Shown here: one piece after another, positions 32,610-43,397 of the stretch
Position numbering within the stretch: position 1 is the stretch's first letter
Layout of the letters: the number at the start of each line of letters is the position of its first letter
NCBI GenBank assembly: GCA_963788975.1
Contig: CAWBIJ010000004.1
Span: 682,001-746,000 of the forward strand
Source: VRUE01 sp963788975
GTDB lineage: Bacteria; Actinomycetota; Thermoleophilia; Solirubrobacterales; 70-9
Reading direction: 5' to 3'
DNA length: 64,000 bases
Translations under genes and position numbers: made by a program
The notes under the pieces: model-generated
The model's input: the letters and a program-made list of their open reading frames with translations, nothing else
Told to the model about the DNA's origin: nothing
Databases searched by the model: none

Positions 32610-34503
32610 CACGCCCGCCTCCTCCGTTCCGATCAGGATCTCTCGCGGCATCTTCCCCAGTCGAGGAGTGTTTCTCGAGCTTCCTGCAGTAAACGCTCTC
32701 GAAGAGCAGGTCGCGTCGGTAGGTCGCGTCGGCGATCCCCTTCTCCCACTTCACATAGCGGAGTCCCACCGGAACTTCGCTCGGCATAAACGGATCAGCG
32801 GAGGTGTAGTCAAGTCGATTTAGGCGGACATCGGCTAGCCCCCTCCACGTGAGTCCATGCCAATGGACCGTATTTGGCAACCTACAGCTAAGCCGTATCC
32901 CGCTGGCGCGGTGGCCGCCGTGGTTGGCGTCCTCGCTGACAGCTATATCTGGCAAGTTGAACGATTGCGCAGGAAATCTGCGGACGAGCGCATAGTTCTG
33001 GGCCTTCTTGACGACGTTGTAACGCATGCGCTGTCCTATCGCGTTCTGTATTCCGACGGAGTCGAAGGGTACCCCGCTCTGGGATAGTTCGAGGTCGTTG
33101 CGAAAAGCCGTGTAGCAAAATACGTCGGTCAGCTCCAACTCCCAAGGCCGGTCCAGCTTGACCCCTCGAGGTGTGGTGAAGATCGCGTAGTCGACCGGCA
33201 GGTCGGGAGCGTTCGCAGCCCAATCCGCCACGCAACAGATCAGGTCGGTGGGCGTAGCCCCACCCTCCAAGATCACTTCCAGATAATGGTCCCAGGCATC
33301 CAGAGACGCCCCCTCTCCTTGGAAGGAAACTCCGAATTTCCGCTCCAGGGCAGCGTGGAGCTCGTAAGGAAGTGCCTCATGGGAGACAAGCGAAGTCCGC
33401 TCGATCAGAAACTCGCGCCGCTCCCAGTTGCCTCCGTCGAAAGAAATGCAGCGCAAATGGCTCCTCTCGACCTCGGCGCGCCTGAGAGCCAGCAAATTAG
33501 CCGCCTCGTGGGCCGTTCGTGGTGCTGGACTTGAAAAGCCAAGGATCGCGTCGTAGTCTCCGATTCGCTTCTCCATGAACACCATTAGTGTCGGCAGGAA
33601 GATCAGCGACTGGTTCAACTCTTGGAGAATGAAGCCGCCGTCCCGCCAACACCACGCGAGCGTAGCGAGCACAAGGCGCTGAAGAGACCACTGCGATGGG
33701 TGCTCTTCGGCACACCGTCGAAGCTCGGTGGCAACCGCCTGGTTGTTCAGAATCTCAGTTCCAGTCGAAAGCCGTATTTGCTCAAGGCTAAGTACGCGCT
33801 GCTCGAGTTCGATAAGCAAAGCCGTGCGGTCCTCCTGCATCAATACGCGCCAGGTCTGTCGGGTGTTCTCTACCATCCCTTTCAACCTCGGCTGGCGGCC
33901 GTGGCACAGCATTTCAAGTGAGTCCTGCCCAAGCGCTGGTTCCACTCTCCCCTCAGCAGGCCGGGATGACAGCAGTGGCACTTCCGCCGCCACTGCCCGC
34001 GCCAAAGCGTGCACGTCCGAAAGGTCCGTGGGCGTGAACACTGGCTTAGAAGACCCCTGGAGCCCAGTAAGTTCGGTGAATAAGCTCGGCCGCATCTCGC
34101 CGTCAGCCGCCTCCAGGCAATCGATCCAGGCAGACGTCGCCGCGAGTGCCTTCGCCGGAGAGAGATCCGGGTCTCTTAGGGCAAGAGACAACAGGTACCA
34201 CCACTGCAGCGAGGCCCGACCGAAGGGAACTTTCAGTCTGTACCAGAGATCGTAAAACAGGCGAATTGAATCCAAGGTCGCGCTTCGCAGCCCGGATTCC
34301 GTCGAGTCTGCGAGCGCGTAAGGAGTCCGCAGCCCGACCAACTCCTCCGCCGAGAGTCCGCCCCCGGCGATTCTTCCTGCCGCTCGCAGCCCGAGTGCGA
34401 CCACGAGGTCGTCAAAGCCATCGCCGAGCATCATCCCCGAGCGCTGATTCAGGTCAGCGTCACCATCCTTGTTCCGCCGTTTTTTCGTGATTGAGATGGC
34501 CAA
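32599..34503 (-). CDS. unrecognised 634-residue protein in an oxidative gene cluster
   Basis: I do not recognise this family. It appears soluble, with no signal peptide and no convincing membrane helix. The N-terminal 350 residues are helical (LRSATLDSIRLFYDLWYRLK, LQWWYLLSLALRDPDLSPAK). The C-terminal half is mixed, rich in Trp and His, with ISFDGGNWERREFLIERTSL, LTDVFCYTAFRNDLELSQSG, EDANHGGHRASGIRLSCRLP and TVHWHGLTWRGLADVRLNRL. The last two hold several closely spaced histidines that might bind a metal. TTG 34503 is preferred: GGGAGG lies eight bases before it, and it begins one base after the GNAT-like stop. Conserved coupling to Rieske and ferredoxin genes suggests it is the catalytic component. 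Confidence 0.7.
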   Translation of the reverse strand: MAISITKKRRNKDGDADLNQRSGMMLGDGFDDLVVALGLRAAGRIAGGGLSAEELVGLRTPYALADSTESGLRSATLDSIRLFYDLWYRLKVPFGRASLQWWYLLSLALRDPDLSPAKALAATSAWIDCLEAADGEMRPSLFTELTGLQGSSKPVFTPTDLSDVHALARAVAAEVPLLSSRPAEGRVEPALGQDSLEMLCHGRQPRLKGMVENTRQTWRVLMQEDRTALLIELEQRVLSLEQIRLSTGTEILNNQAVATELRRCAEEHPSQWSLQRLVLATLAWCWRDGGFILQELNQSLIFLPTLMVFMEKRIGDYDAILGFSSPAPRTAHEAANLLALRRAEVERSHLRCISFDGGNWERREFLIERTSLVSHEALPYELHAALERKFGVSFQGEGASLDAWDHYLEVILEGGATPTDLICCVADWAANAPDLPVDYAIFTTPRGVKLDRPWELELTDVFCYTAFRNDLELSQSGVPFDSVGIQNAIGQRMRYNVVKKAQNYALVRRFPAQSFNLPDIAVSEDANHGGHRASGIRLSCRLPNTVHWHGLTWRGLADVRLNRLDYTSADPFMPSEVPVGLRYVKWEKGIADATYRRDLLFESVYCRKLEKHSSTGEDAARDPDRNGGGGRDGD

Positions 34504-34504
34504 C

Positions 34505-35176
34505 TCAGGCACCTCCCAATCGTCGGACGACCGATCCGTCCTCGCCGAACAGTTTTTTGCGGAAGGCATCGCACTTCTCAATAAAAGCCGGTACTTCCTC
34601 GCGGTAGATGTAGCGGTGATTGAACTCGCCGGGTCCGGCGAGACCATCGGGATCCTCGAGATGAACCGTTTCGACGACCGGCAGGAAGCGATCCAGGAGC
34701 TTGTTGATCGCGATCACACGGGTCCGCGTCTGCAAGACCATCCGCTCAATCGGGAACAACTCGAAGAGCAGCTCGAAGCCATAGGGCATGCAGGCAGACG
34801 CCCCTCCCATCGTCCTGTGCTCTTTATCCATCACATGAAAGTGCGGATAATTTTCCAGCGGCGAGTACCTGTTCAAGTTGAAATAGCCACCAACGTCGGC
34901 ATCGTTGAGGGCGATGCCGAAAGTAACCGTCTGCTGATCAGGGTCACCAGTTCGCACTGAGGCACGGAACCGTTCATAGGTGTCCTCGGGCGTGCCCAGT
35001 GCATCGCGATCGATATTCAGATAGCGCAAATGGTCGTCGCCGCTCTGGTGCCAGTAACGCACGAACTGATCGATGTCGCTCTGCTCGATATCCCTAACGA
35101 ACACCGTTCCAAACGGGAGTTCGAATTCGAAGAAAATCGTCGGAGGCGCCCACTTCTCGGGTACTTGGTTAGCCAT
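34505..35176 (-). CDS. GNAT-fold acyltransferase-like protein
   Basis: A 223-residue protein that reads as a GNAT fold: TVFVRDIEQSDIDQFVRYWH at the start, TVTFGIALNDADVGGYFNLN as the central strands, then FPIERMVLQTRTRVIAINKL and LLDRFLPVVETVHLEDPDG as the usual C-terminal helix-strand (xxRVxxxxxxxNxx). The acetyl-CoA Q/RxxGxG/A loop is degenerate (HRTMGGASACM), so catalytic activity is uncertain. ATG 35176 is preceded by AGGACGGGAA. It is the first gene of the minus-strand operon running to 28901 and is divergent from the aldehyde dehydrogenase. Acylation of a pathway intermediate is possible. Confidence 0.6.
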   Translation of the reverse strand: MANQVPEKWAPPTIFFEFELPFGTVFVRDIEQSDIDQFVRYWHQSGDDHLRYLNIDRDALGTPEDTYERFRASVRTGDPDQQTVTFGIALNDADVGGYFNLNRYSPLENYPHFHVMDKEHRTMGGASACMPYGFELLFELFPIERMVLQTRTRVIAINKLLDRFLPVVETVHLEDPDGLAGPGEFNHRYIYREEVPAFIEKCDAFRKKLFGEDGSVVRRLGGA

Positions 35177-35299
35177 TTCCCGTCCTGCTCCCCTCTCGCA
35201 ATGTCGCTGTGACTGATCGCCGTCAGCTCGCACACACCTCCGTCGTGCAACGTTTAGCTAGGTATGCAGTTTGGCGAGCAATATCCCTATTTGTCAACT

Positions 35300-35314
35300 T
35301 GCAGTTCAACTGCA
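35300..35314. promoter_or_regulatory. 7-1-7 palindrome upstream of the aldehyde dehydrogenase
   Basis: TGCAGTTCAACTGCA is a perfect inverted repeat with a single central base, in the 163-bp divergent gap between the operon start (35176) and the dehydrogenase start (35340), 26 bp before the latter. It is a good candidate operator for either direction. Confidence 0.55.
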
Positions 35315-35339
35315 CCCTAAGCAACAGGGGGTCGAAGCG

Positions 35340-36812
35340 ATGGCAAGATTGGAGTGTGCTCAGCTGAACCCCGGCCTGATCAGGCTCACGCACTTCATCG
35401 GCGGTCGGGCGTGGGACCGAGAGGGCGGGAAGCCAATGCAGGTGATCGATCCGAGCACCGGGGCTCCTTGGGCAAGCTTTGCTTGTGGGACTCAGGCCGA
35501 GGTGCACGAGGCAGTGCTATCCGCGCGGCAAGGACTTGACGCGCTTGCTCAGCTCACTCCGCTGGACCGTGGCCGGCTACTTGGCCGGATCGCCCGACGC
35601 CTTGACGCTGACTTGGAGGATCTCGCCGACTTGACCGTGACCGAGGTCGGCAAGCCGCTCGGCCAAGCCCGGGTTGACGTCGCCAAGGCCGTCGATTGGT
35701 TCGACTACGCCTCAGGGTGGCCGACGAGGCAGTCGGGCGTGGTCCCACCCACGTCGGTTCCGGGCCGCTGGGCGTACACGCTCAGGGAACCGATCGGCGT
35801 GGTCGCCGCGATTCTTCCGTGGAACTACCCCCTGATGCTGTCGGCCTGGAAGGTCGCCCCTGCCATCGCCGCCGGCTGCAGCGTCGTTCTCAAGCCAAGC
35901 GAGTTCACCCCCACGTCAGCACTGCGTCTGGCGGAGCTGGCAAGCGAGGAGGGGCTTCCCCCGGGCGTCCTCAATGTCGTAGCGGGCGACAGCGAGACCG
36001 GCGAAGCCTTGATCCTCGAGGACGTTGACAAGGTGAGCTTTACTGGCAGTGTCCCGGTCGGGCAGCGGATAGCGTCGTTGGCAGGCGCGCGAAGTAAGGC
36101 CGTCACCTTGGAGCTTGGCGGCAAGAGCGCCGTGATCGTGGCTCCTGACGCCGTGAGCAATTCCAAGACGCAACAAGTCGTCATCGCAAAGATTGTCAAC
36201 GAAGGTGTGCTGCACAACGCCGGCCAGGCCTGCAACGCGGCGAGCAGGCTTATCGTTCCAGCCGAGCATGAGGACGCCATCCTCGACGCCGCTCGGGAGA
36301 TCTTCGCCGCCACGGTGATCGGACCCCCGCGGCAATCGGCCACGGACCTCGGCCCACTCGCCTCTGCACGACAACTCGGGCGCGTCGAGGGGTTCGTACG
36401 GCGAGCGACCGAAGACCGCGCCAGGGTGGTGGGAACCGGTCGTCTCTCCGGTGACGGCTATTACTACCGGCCGGGCGTAGTCTGTGCCTCTCCGCGAGCC
36501 GAGATCGCTCGTGAGGAGGTCTTCGGCCCCATCTTGACACTCCTTCCATACCGCGACCTCGATGAGGCAGTAGAAATCGCCAACGACAGCGCGTTCGGCC
36601 TTGCTGCGGGAATTTTCAGTCGAGACCTCGACCTCGTCCACCGGGTCGCGCAACACCTGGCCGCAGGCCACGTGTACGTGAACCACTGGTCGACTCAGGA
36701 CCCTTCCGTGCCCTTCGGCGGCAGGCGATCCAGCGGGGTCGGAACGGAACACGGCGAGGAGGGTGTCGACGCATTCCTGGTCACCAAGAGCGTCTGGCTC
36801 GAAGACAGTTGA
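35340..36812 (+). CDS. NAD(P)-dependent aldehyde dehydrogenase
   Basis: A 490-residue class 3-like ALDH. PWNYPLMLSAWKVAPAIAAG and LKPSEFTP form the cofactor site, FTGSVPVGQRIA the Rossmann turn, TLELGGKSAVIV holds the general base Glu258, and NAGQACNAASRL holds the nucleophile Cys298. EEVFGPILTLLPY and PFGGRRSSGVGTEHGEEG complete the family pattern. The spacing between Glu and Cys is a few residues longer than usual (NSKTQQVVIAKIVNEGV). It oxidises an aldehyde to an acid; the substrate is unknown. It is divergent from the biosynthetic operon with a palindrome between, and 53 bp from the convergent DUF3050 gene. Probably part of the same pathway. Confidence 0.9.
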   Translation: MARLECAQLNPGLIRLTHFIGGRAWDREGGKPMQVIDPSTGAPWASFACGTQAEVHEAVLSARQGLDALAQLTPLDRGRLLGRIARRLDADLEDLADLTVTEVGKPLGQARVDVAKAVDWFDYASGWPTRQSGVVPPTSVPGRWAYTLREPIGVVAAILPWNYPLMLSAWKVAPAIAAGCSVVLKPSEFTPTSALRLAELASEEGLPPGVLNVVAGDSETGEALILEDVDKVSFTGSVPVGQRIASLAGARSKAVTLELGGKSAVIVAPDAVSNSKTQQVVIAKIVNEGVLHNAGQACNAASRLIVPAEHEDAILDAAREIFAATVIGPPRQSATDLGPLASARQLGRVEGFVRRATEDRARVVGTGRLSGDGYYYRPGVVCASPRAEIAREEVFGPILTLLPYRDLDEAVEIANDSAFGLAAGIFSRDLDLVHRVAQHLAAGHVYVNHWSTQDPSVPFGGRRSSGVGTEHGEEGVDAFLVTKSVWLEDS

Positions 36813-36865
36813 TAGATGAATCTGTCTCGTACGATCTTACGACGCCAGCCACCCTGCATCCAGCT

Positions 36866-37642
36866 TCAGGCGGATTCCAACTCGACAAGTATGCCATCCC
36901 ACAAACGCTCGCGCGCCTGGATTGCTTCGACCCCTACGCGGTTGGCCTGCTCAATTCTCCCCGGGTCACCGCCGCACAGCACGTCCAGCAACCGTGACGC
37001 GAGTGGGCCATGCTCATCGTGGTCCAACGTGATGTGACGTTCAAGATAGTGTTTGAGGATCGGCGCCCGATCGAGTTCAGGGCCAAGGCTCACCTGGACT
37101 CCGGTCAGCACGTCAGGAAGCAGATTCTCCCGACCGTGGCAAAAGGAGGCGGCAACCTCATGCGGCTCTCCTGTTAGCGCCACGGTGAGCGTGTTCGTCA
37201 CGAAATCACAGACAAAGGAAGGTACGTCGATCAGCCTCAGCGCATCGAGCGGATCGGCTTCTGCTCTCAACATCGACAGGTAAGAGTTGATAGCGCTTTG
37301 GTCTGCTCCAATCTCCTCCATAGCGCTTAGGTAGAGCTCGAAATGACTGATGTATCCAGAGTCAATCGCCTCGTCTGACTCCTCAGCGATGACAATATCG
37401 AGGATAAAGCGGGCGTGATCGCTCATTCCCCTTGGGGTCCAAGGGACATCCACACAGGTCACCTCCCTTTGGAGCCTCTTTAGAAGCGAGAAGAAGTCCC
37501 ACACAGCGAAGACATGGAACTGTGAGAACACCTTGGCATCATCGAAGGACCTGAGCCGTCCGTACAGCGGATGAGCCACCAGCCTTTTACGGGCCTCCTC
37601 CACAGTTACATTGCTAACAGGTCCTGCCTGCGTGTTGTTCAC
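36866..37642 (-). CDS. DUF3050 haem-oxygenase-like protein
   Basis: A 258-residue helical protein of DUF3050: QFHVFAVWDFFSLLKRLQ, then VPWTPRGMSDHARFILDIVI, AEESDEAIDSGYISHFELYL, SFCHGRENLLPDV and ERHITLDHDEHGPLASRLL. The regularly placed His and Glu residues (H of QFH, E of AEES, H of SHFE, H/E of CHGRE, H and E of LDHDEH) fit the ligand pattern of haem-oxygenase-like di-iron oxidases (UndA, SznF, BesC type), although DUF3050 itself has no assigned chemistry that I know. The start is GTG at 37642 with GGGGGA upstream. Beside Rieske, ferredoxin and ALDH genes, it is the prime candidate oxygenase of the cluster. Confidence 0.82.
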   Translation of the reverse strand: MNNTQAGPVSNVTVEEARKRLVAHPLYGRLRSFDDAKVFSQFHVFAVWDFFSLLKRLQREVTCVDVPWTPRGMSDHARFILDIVIAEESDEAIDSGYISHFELYLSAMEEIGADQSAINSYLSMLRAEADPLDALRLIDVPSFVCDFVTNTLTVALTGEPHEVAASFCHGRENLLPDVLTGVQVSLGPELDRAPILKHYLERHITLDHDEHGPLASRLLDVLCGGDPGRIEQANRVGVEAIQARERLWDGILVELESA

Positions 37643-37954
37643 GTCGCTTCCCCCACGTTGTCTCTTTGCTCCAAATGAGTGACTTACAACTAGATCGCGA
37701 GGCGCGAACTTAGCAAGCCTTCTGATATCTGCAAGTCTTCCTCCTAAGAGTTTCTGCCAGACGCCGCGTCACGACCCCCAGACTGTTTCAGCCGCCCTGG
37801 GGCTGGTTCCCGTAGGCGACTGAGTCCTCTGCTTGGCGACCGTCGACATGGATTGGCCCCTCCCGATCCCTGACCAGAACGGGCACGTTAGCTCGCTGCA
37901 AATGGACGATCCTGCCACAGAAAAGTTGAAGACACCTTATTCCGGCGACCGTCA

Positions 37955-38575
37955 CTACGAGGTCAGTAGCACCTGCTCGCCACAGCGTGGACAAGTCACA
38001 GCTCTGCCGGCTGATGAATCCGCACGCCTTCCAGCTCCGGTTGAGTCGTTCCTTACTGATCCGTTTTGTGCTCGAGCGCGAAATTCCTGGACGGGCGGGC
38101 GATCAGGTGGACCGGCGGGATGCCCATCCTCTGCTCTATCAAGGTCCTTATCCCACTTTCGCGCCGCGCGCAGCATCATCCGTAGATCGGAAACCGACCA
38201 TCGGTGCTTACTGGCCTCATCAAGCCAGTGATCCTGCTCCGCGGGCTTCAGGGAGGCAAGCGTCTCGTGATGACTCCAAGACAGATTCTCCCGACGTCGG
38301 GATACTTCAACTCGCCCCGCGACGTAGGCGATGTTTCGTAGAGTTTGAACGTCATAGCCGGTAACCCTGGCCGCCTCGCTGTACTTTTCACCCCAGCGTG
38401 CGGTCCCATAGCGAATCCAATCGCCCAGCCACCATTGACTGCACCGCGTCATGGCACCCAACCTTTGACCGATCCGCACCCAGCCTACGATATCTAGACC
38501 CTTGCTTGGTGCCCAGGTCACAGGGGCTGCGGTTCTAGCATGCGACCTATTGTCAGTACGCTCGGCCGGTAGCAT
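37955..38575 (-). CDS. LmbU-family cluster-situated transcriptional regulator
   Basis: A 206-residue regulator with the LmbU core: RIGQRLGAMTRCSQWWLGDW, IRYGTARWGEKYSEAARVTG, YDVQTLRNIAYVAGRVEVSR, RRENLSWSHHETLASLKPAE and WSVSDLRMMLRAARK. LmbU homologues are activators in lincomycin, hormaomycin and aminocoumarin gene clusters, so its presence marks a likely secondary-metabolite locus. A C-terminal CPRCGE ribbon half-site is extra. No start is decisive. I prefer ATG 38575, because it puts the conserved upstream element 56 bp away, matching the 53 bp in front of the giant secreted gene. A GTG at 38644 would begin inside the element. DUF3050 lies downstream after a 312-bp gap. Confidence 0.85.
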   Translation of the reverse strand: MLPAERTDNRSHARTAAPVTWAPSKGLDIVGWVRIGQRLGAMTRCSQWWLGDWIRYGTARWGEKYSEAARVTGYDVQTLRNIAYVAGRVEVSRRRENLSWSHHETLASLKPAEQDHWLDEASKHRWSVSDLRMMLRAARKWDKDLDRAEDGHPAGPPDRPPVQEFRARAQNGSVRNDSTGAGRRADSSAGRAVTCPRCGEQVLLTS

Positions 38576-38590
38576 CGTTTGGCGTCCCGC

Positions 38591-38674
38591 AGCAGTAGCC
38601 ACACGCACGATTCTGGCACTCCTTGACATCTGATGGTGTGTCACTATGGCTTACTCGTGCATACGTTTTGTTGC
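38591..38674 (-). promoter_or_regulatory. conserved upstream element, copy 2
   Basis: Second copy of the 84-bp block at 27751-27834. The core 38631-38674 starts TGATGGTGTGTCACTATGGC and differs from copy 1 at four of 44 bases. Most other differences are C/T or A/G changes at unchanged spacing. It lies between the PucR-type stop (38688) and the LmbU-like gene. It includes the half-sites ATGGC and GTGCAT, loosely palindromic. Confidence 0.6.
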
Positions 38675-38687
38675 ATATGGTCAGGAG

Positions 38688-39884
38688 CTAGGACAATTTG
38701 AGCAACTCCTCGGCATGAAGCGCAACCTGCATCTGGGCACTGCAGCTGGCCAGATTCTGGCCAAGTTTCGCCTCTACACGACGAATGTGGCGTTCCACCG
38801 TATTGCGAGCAACCCCAAGGGCCGATGCTGCGCTGGCAGCATTTCCATCAGCCTCGAAGTATGCGCGCAGGGTCCTTCGTAGAATCTTGCCGATGTCGCC
38901 GCGGCCCTCTGCCAAGGGAGCCAAATAAGTGTCAATCAGAGAGGCGGTCAGGAATGGATCACGCAGGACCGCTGAAACCAGAATGACGTCGCGACACCTC
39001 GTGGTCTGCAGGGGTTGGTAGAACACTACTTGAAGTGCTATCTGGGCTTCACGAAACGTCTGGCGCCATCCATTTAGTCCCTTCCGTGGCTCACCGATGG
39101 CCACTAAAGTGTCGCTGGGCAGGTCTTCACCAAGTAGACGTGCTAGCTCTGCGATGTCGAGTCTTCGCCTGCTGCCAATCCACGCCCAGACAGTTTCGTG
39201 ATCAGGCACCACCTTCAGCAGGCCACAACCGAGTTGCTCCACCAGTACGCGTATGGCCATCTCTCCTCCGCGACCGGCTAGTATCACTCCTACGTGCCAT
39301 TGATCAAAGTCGTAATCGACGTCAACTGGCCTCAAGGAGCTACCTCCCTTGAGGAAGCTCATGATGCGATCCGCTTGCTTTTGAACCGCTGATCGCTCTA
39401 TTTGCTGGAGCTCATCTTCGTATTCAGCCGCCGCTAATTCCATGAGCCGGTCAAAGCGGGGACCTTGGTCGCTTAGTATTTGGCAGAGCAGTTGGCTCGA
39501 GATCCCATCGGCCTCGGCCACAACGAACTCCTCCAGCAGCTTATTACCGGCGACATAGCACCGCAGCATTGTGTCCAGCCTCACCCCCTCTCGTGCAGCA
39601 CGACGGGCCTGCCGAGCCGTCTCGGGCGGACTCGATACAGGCAATTCCTTTCCCTTTTCGATTCCTTCCAAGCCGTAGCTGAGCGCCTCCATAACGGCGC
39701 GTCGAAGGTCGACTTCATAGACAGGACCGTTAGACCCTCCATTAACTTTGGACAGGCTGCTAATCCTCGTAAAGATCGTCTGCTCGATCTCTGGAACGCG
39801 AGTTCGTAGCCGAGAAGTGAGCTCCGCCCTGATCGCTTGAGGAGACTCCTTCTGACTGCCGGACTGCTTAACCACACCAGCCAC
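38688..39884 (-). CDS. PucR/CdaR-type transcriptional regulator (paralogue of the one at 8600)
   Basis: A 398-residue regulator with the same layout as 8600-9832: helical RsbRD-like N-terminus (EGVRLDTMLRCYVAGNKLLE), central GGDEF-like fold (VAIGEPRKGLNGWRQTFREA) and C-terminal HTH_30 (RRTLRAYFEADGNAASAASA, LGVARNTVERHIRRVEAKLG). Here the HTH has diverged (VERHIRRVE instead of VANRIRAIE), so target specificity probably differs. It lies directly upstream of the LmbU-like gene on the same strand, with the conserved element in the 112-bp gap, so it is a second candidate regulator of the cluster. Ligand unknown. Confidence 0.85.
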   Translation of the reverse strand: MAGVVKQSGSQKESPQAIRAELTSRLRTRVPEIEQTIFTRISSLSKVNGGSNGPVYEVDLRRAVMEALSYGLEGIEKGKELPVSSPPETARQARRAAREGVRLDTMLRCYVAGNKLLEEFVVAEADGISSQLLCQILSDQGPRFDRLMELAAAEYEDELQQIERSAVQKQADRIMSFLKGGSSLRPVDVDYDFDQWHVGVILAGRGGEMAIRVLVEQLGCGLLKVVPDHETVWAWIGSRRRLDIAELARLLGEDLPSDTLVAIGEPRKGLNGWRQTFREAQIALQVVFYQPLQTTRCRDVILVSAVLRDPFLTASLIDTYLAPLAEGRGDIGKILRRTLRAYFEADGNAASAASALGVARNTVERHIRRVEAKLGQNLASCSAQMQVALHAEELLKLS

Positions 39885-40435
39885 GATCTGCGGCCCTAGT
39901 AACCAAGATGTTCTCTCCCTCCCATTGCCAAGGGTTCCGACCGTACCCAGCTCGGGACAATCGCTGCAAACCCTGTACGAGTCCTCTCGCCCGCCCAGAG
40001 AACTTAGGACAACCTACCCAGCATCAAGCTCCCATCCACCCGAAAAGGCTCTATGCGAGGCCGGGCCTGGCAAATGAGGTGTGATTCGATCCTAAGATCC
40101 CAACGACGCACCTCTACATGAAGACTCAGAAGCGTATCCCGACGTCGGGATGAATTTATTCAGCTCACCACATTGATGTTACACGGGCCCTTGTAAGGCA
40201 AAGCTGCTACACCAAGGCTGGACGAGGTACACATGTCTACAATTAAGGACGGGACGGCGCTGAGTGGAAGGGTTGAACAGTTGGTCAGGTATCTACATAG
40301 TCCGCGGCGAGCAGCTTGGTGTACGTCGCCGGGTTTCACAAGCCCCGGATCGTTGGCGGCGGCGGCGCGCACTCGGATCAGGTGCGGCGTACGAGGGCGA
40401 CTGCGTGTCCGTCCCGTAGCCATGCCCCTTGATCC
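39885..40435. other. 551-bp gap upstream of the PucR-type gene
   Basis: No convincing gene is visible. Two short open frames (40160-40423 minus, 40233-40439 plus) have no family resemblance and unusual composition. The gap holds the 16-bp palindrome listed separately, and probably the PucR promoter. Base composition is lower in GC at 39885-40230 than further right. Confidence 0.4.
40136..40151. promoter_or_regulatory. 16-bp perfect palindrome
   Basis: ATCCCGACGTCGGGAT is self-complementary. Its 14-bp core TCCCGACGTCGGGA recurs at 38289-38302 inside the LmbU-like gene. Two copies within 2 kb of each other, both near regulators, suggest a regulator binding site. Confidence 0.45.
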
Positions 40436-40945
40436 CTAGACCGCCGGCGGGGCGCCTGTGCTCCGTTTCGACCCCTGCCTGGCGGGGGAATCAGCCTGGC
40501 GACAAGGGCGAAGCCGAGCGGGGCGCACGCAGCGGCGACGATCACCTCCCAGTGCATCCCGTCGACGAACCCGTGGAGGCGACGTCGAGCAGCTCAGCGC
40601 CGCCGCTGCTGCCGACACGGCGGCTGGACCAGCGAGACGCCGGCGCCGGCGAGGAGCAGGCCGGCGAGGACCACGAAGTAGGAGGAGTCCGTACTGGTGG
40701 CGAGGAAGGCGAGTGGGGCGGCGACGAGGACCGCCATCCGGCTATGACCGTGCGCCGGTCGCCGCGGCGCTCGGCGATTTTCGGCGCCAGCGGGGCGACA
40801 ATCAGGAGCGCTATGGCGAAGGGCACCATGGCGACACCCGCCTTCAGCGGCGAGTAGTCACGCACCGTCTACAGGTAGAGGGTGAGCTCGTAGACGAGAC
40901 CATCAGGGCAAGGAAAGCGAACAGGCAGCCGTCTTACGGTGTTCG
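40436..40945 (-). pseudogene. MFS drug exporter remnant
   Basis: Several frames on the minus strand together read as the C-terminal third of a DHA2-type MFS protein: LFAFLAL, then VYELTLYL, a TAG where CAG (Q) is expected, TVRDYSPLKAGVAMVPFAIA, PKIAERRGDRRTVIAG, a frame change, FLATSTDSSYFVVLAGLLLA, and finally FVDGMHWEVIVAAACAPLGF before the stop at 40436. At least one nonsense change and two or three frame changes, plus loss of the N-terminal two thirds, make this true decay. It lies 12 bp from the UvrA-like gene and may once have been its co-transcribed exporter. Confidence 0.75.
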
Positions 40946-40957
40946 CGTAGGCTTCGG

Positions 40958-43342
<2,385 letters not shown>

Positions 43343-43397
43343 GCTCTTCATCCTCCCTAATCCCGCCGCCGCGGCGGCGACCGCCGCTCAGCCTGAG

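Noticed and set aside
37788..37994. Short minus-strand frame overlapping the end of the LmbU-like gene
   Set aside because: No start site or family support. It may hold a lost extension of the regulator, but nothing proves this.
38280..38305. Palindrome in the LmbU-like gene as evidence of a CRISPR-like or mobile end
   Set aside because: Only two copies, no regular spacing, and no transposase nearby. A regulatory site is the simpler reading.
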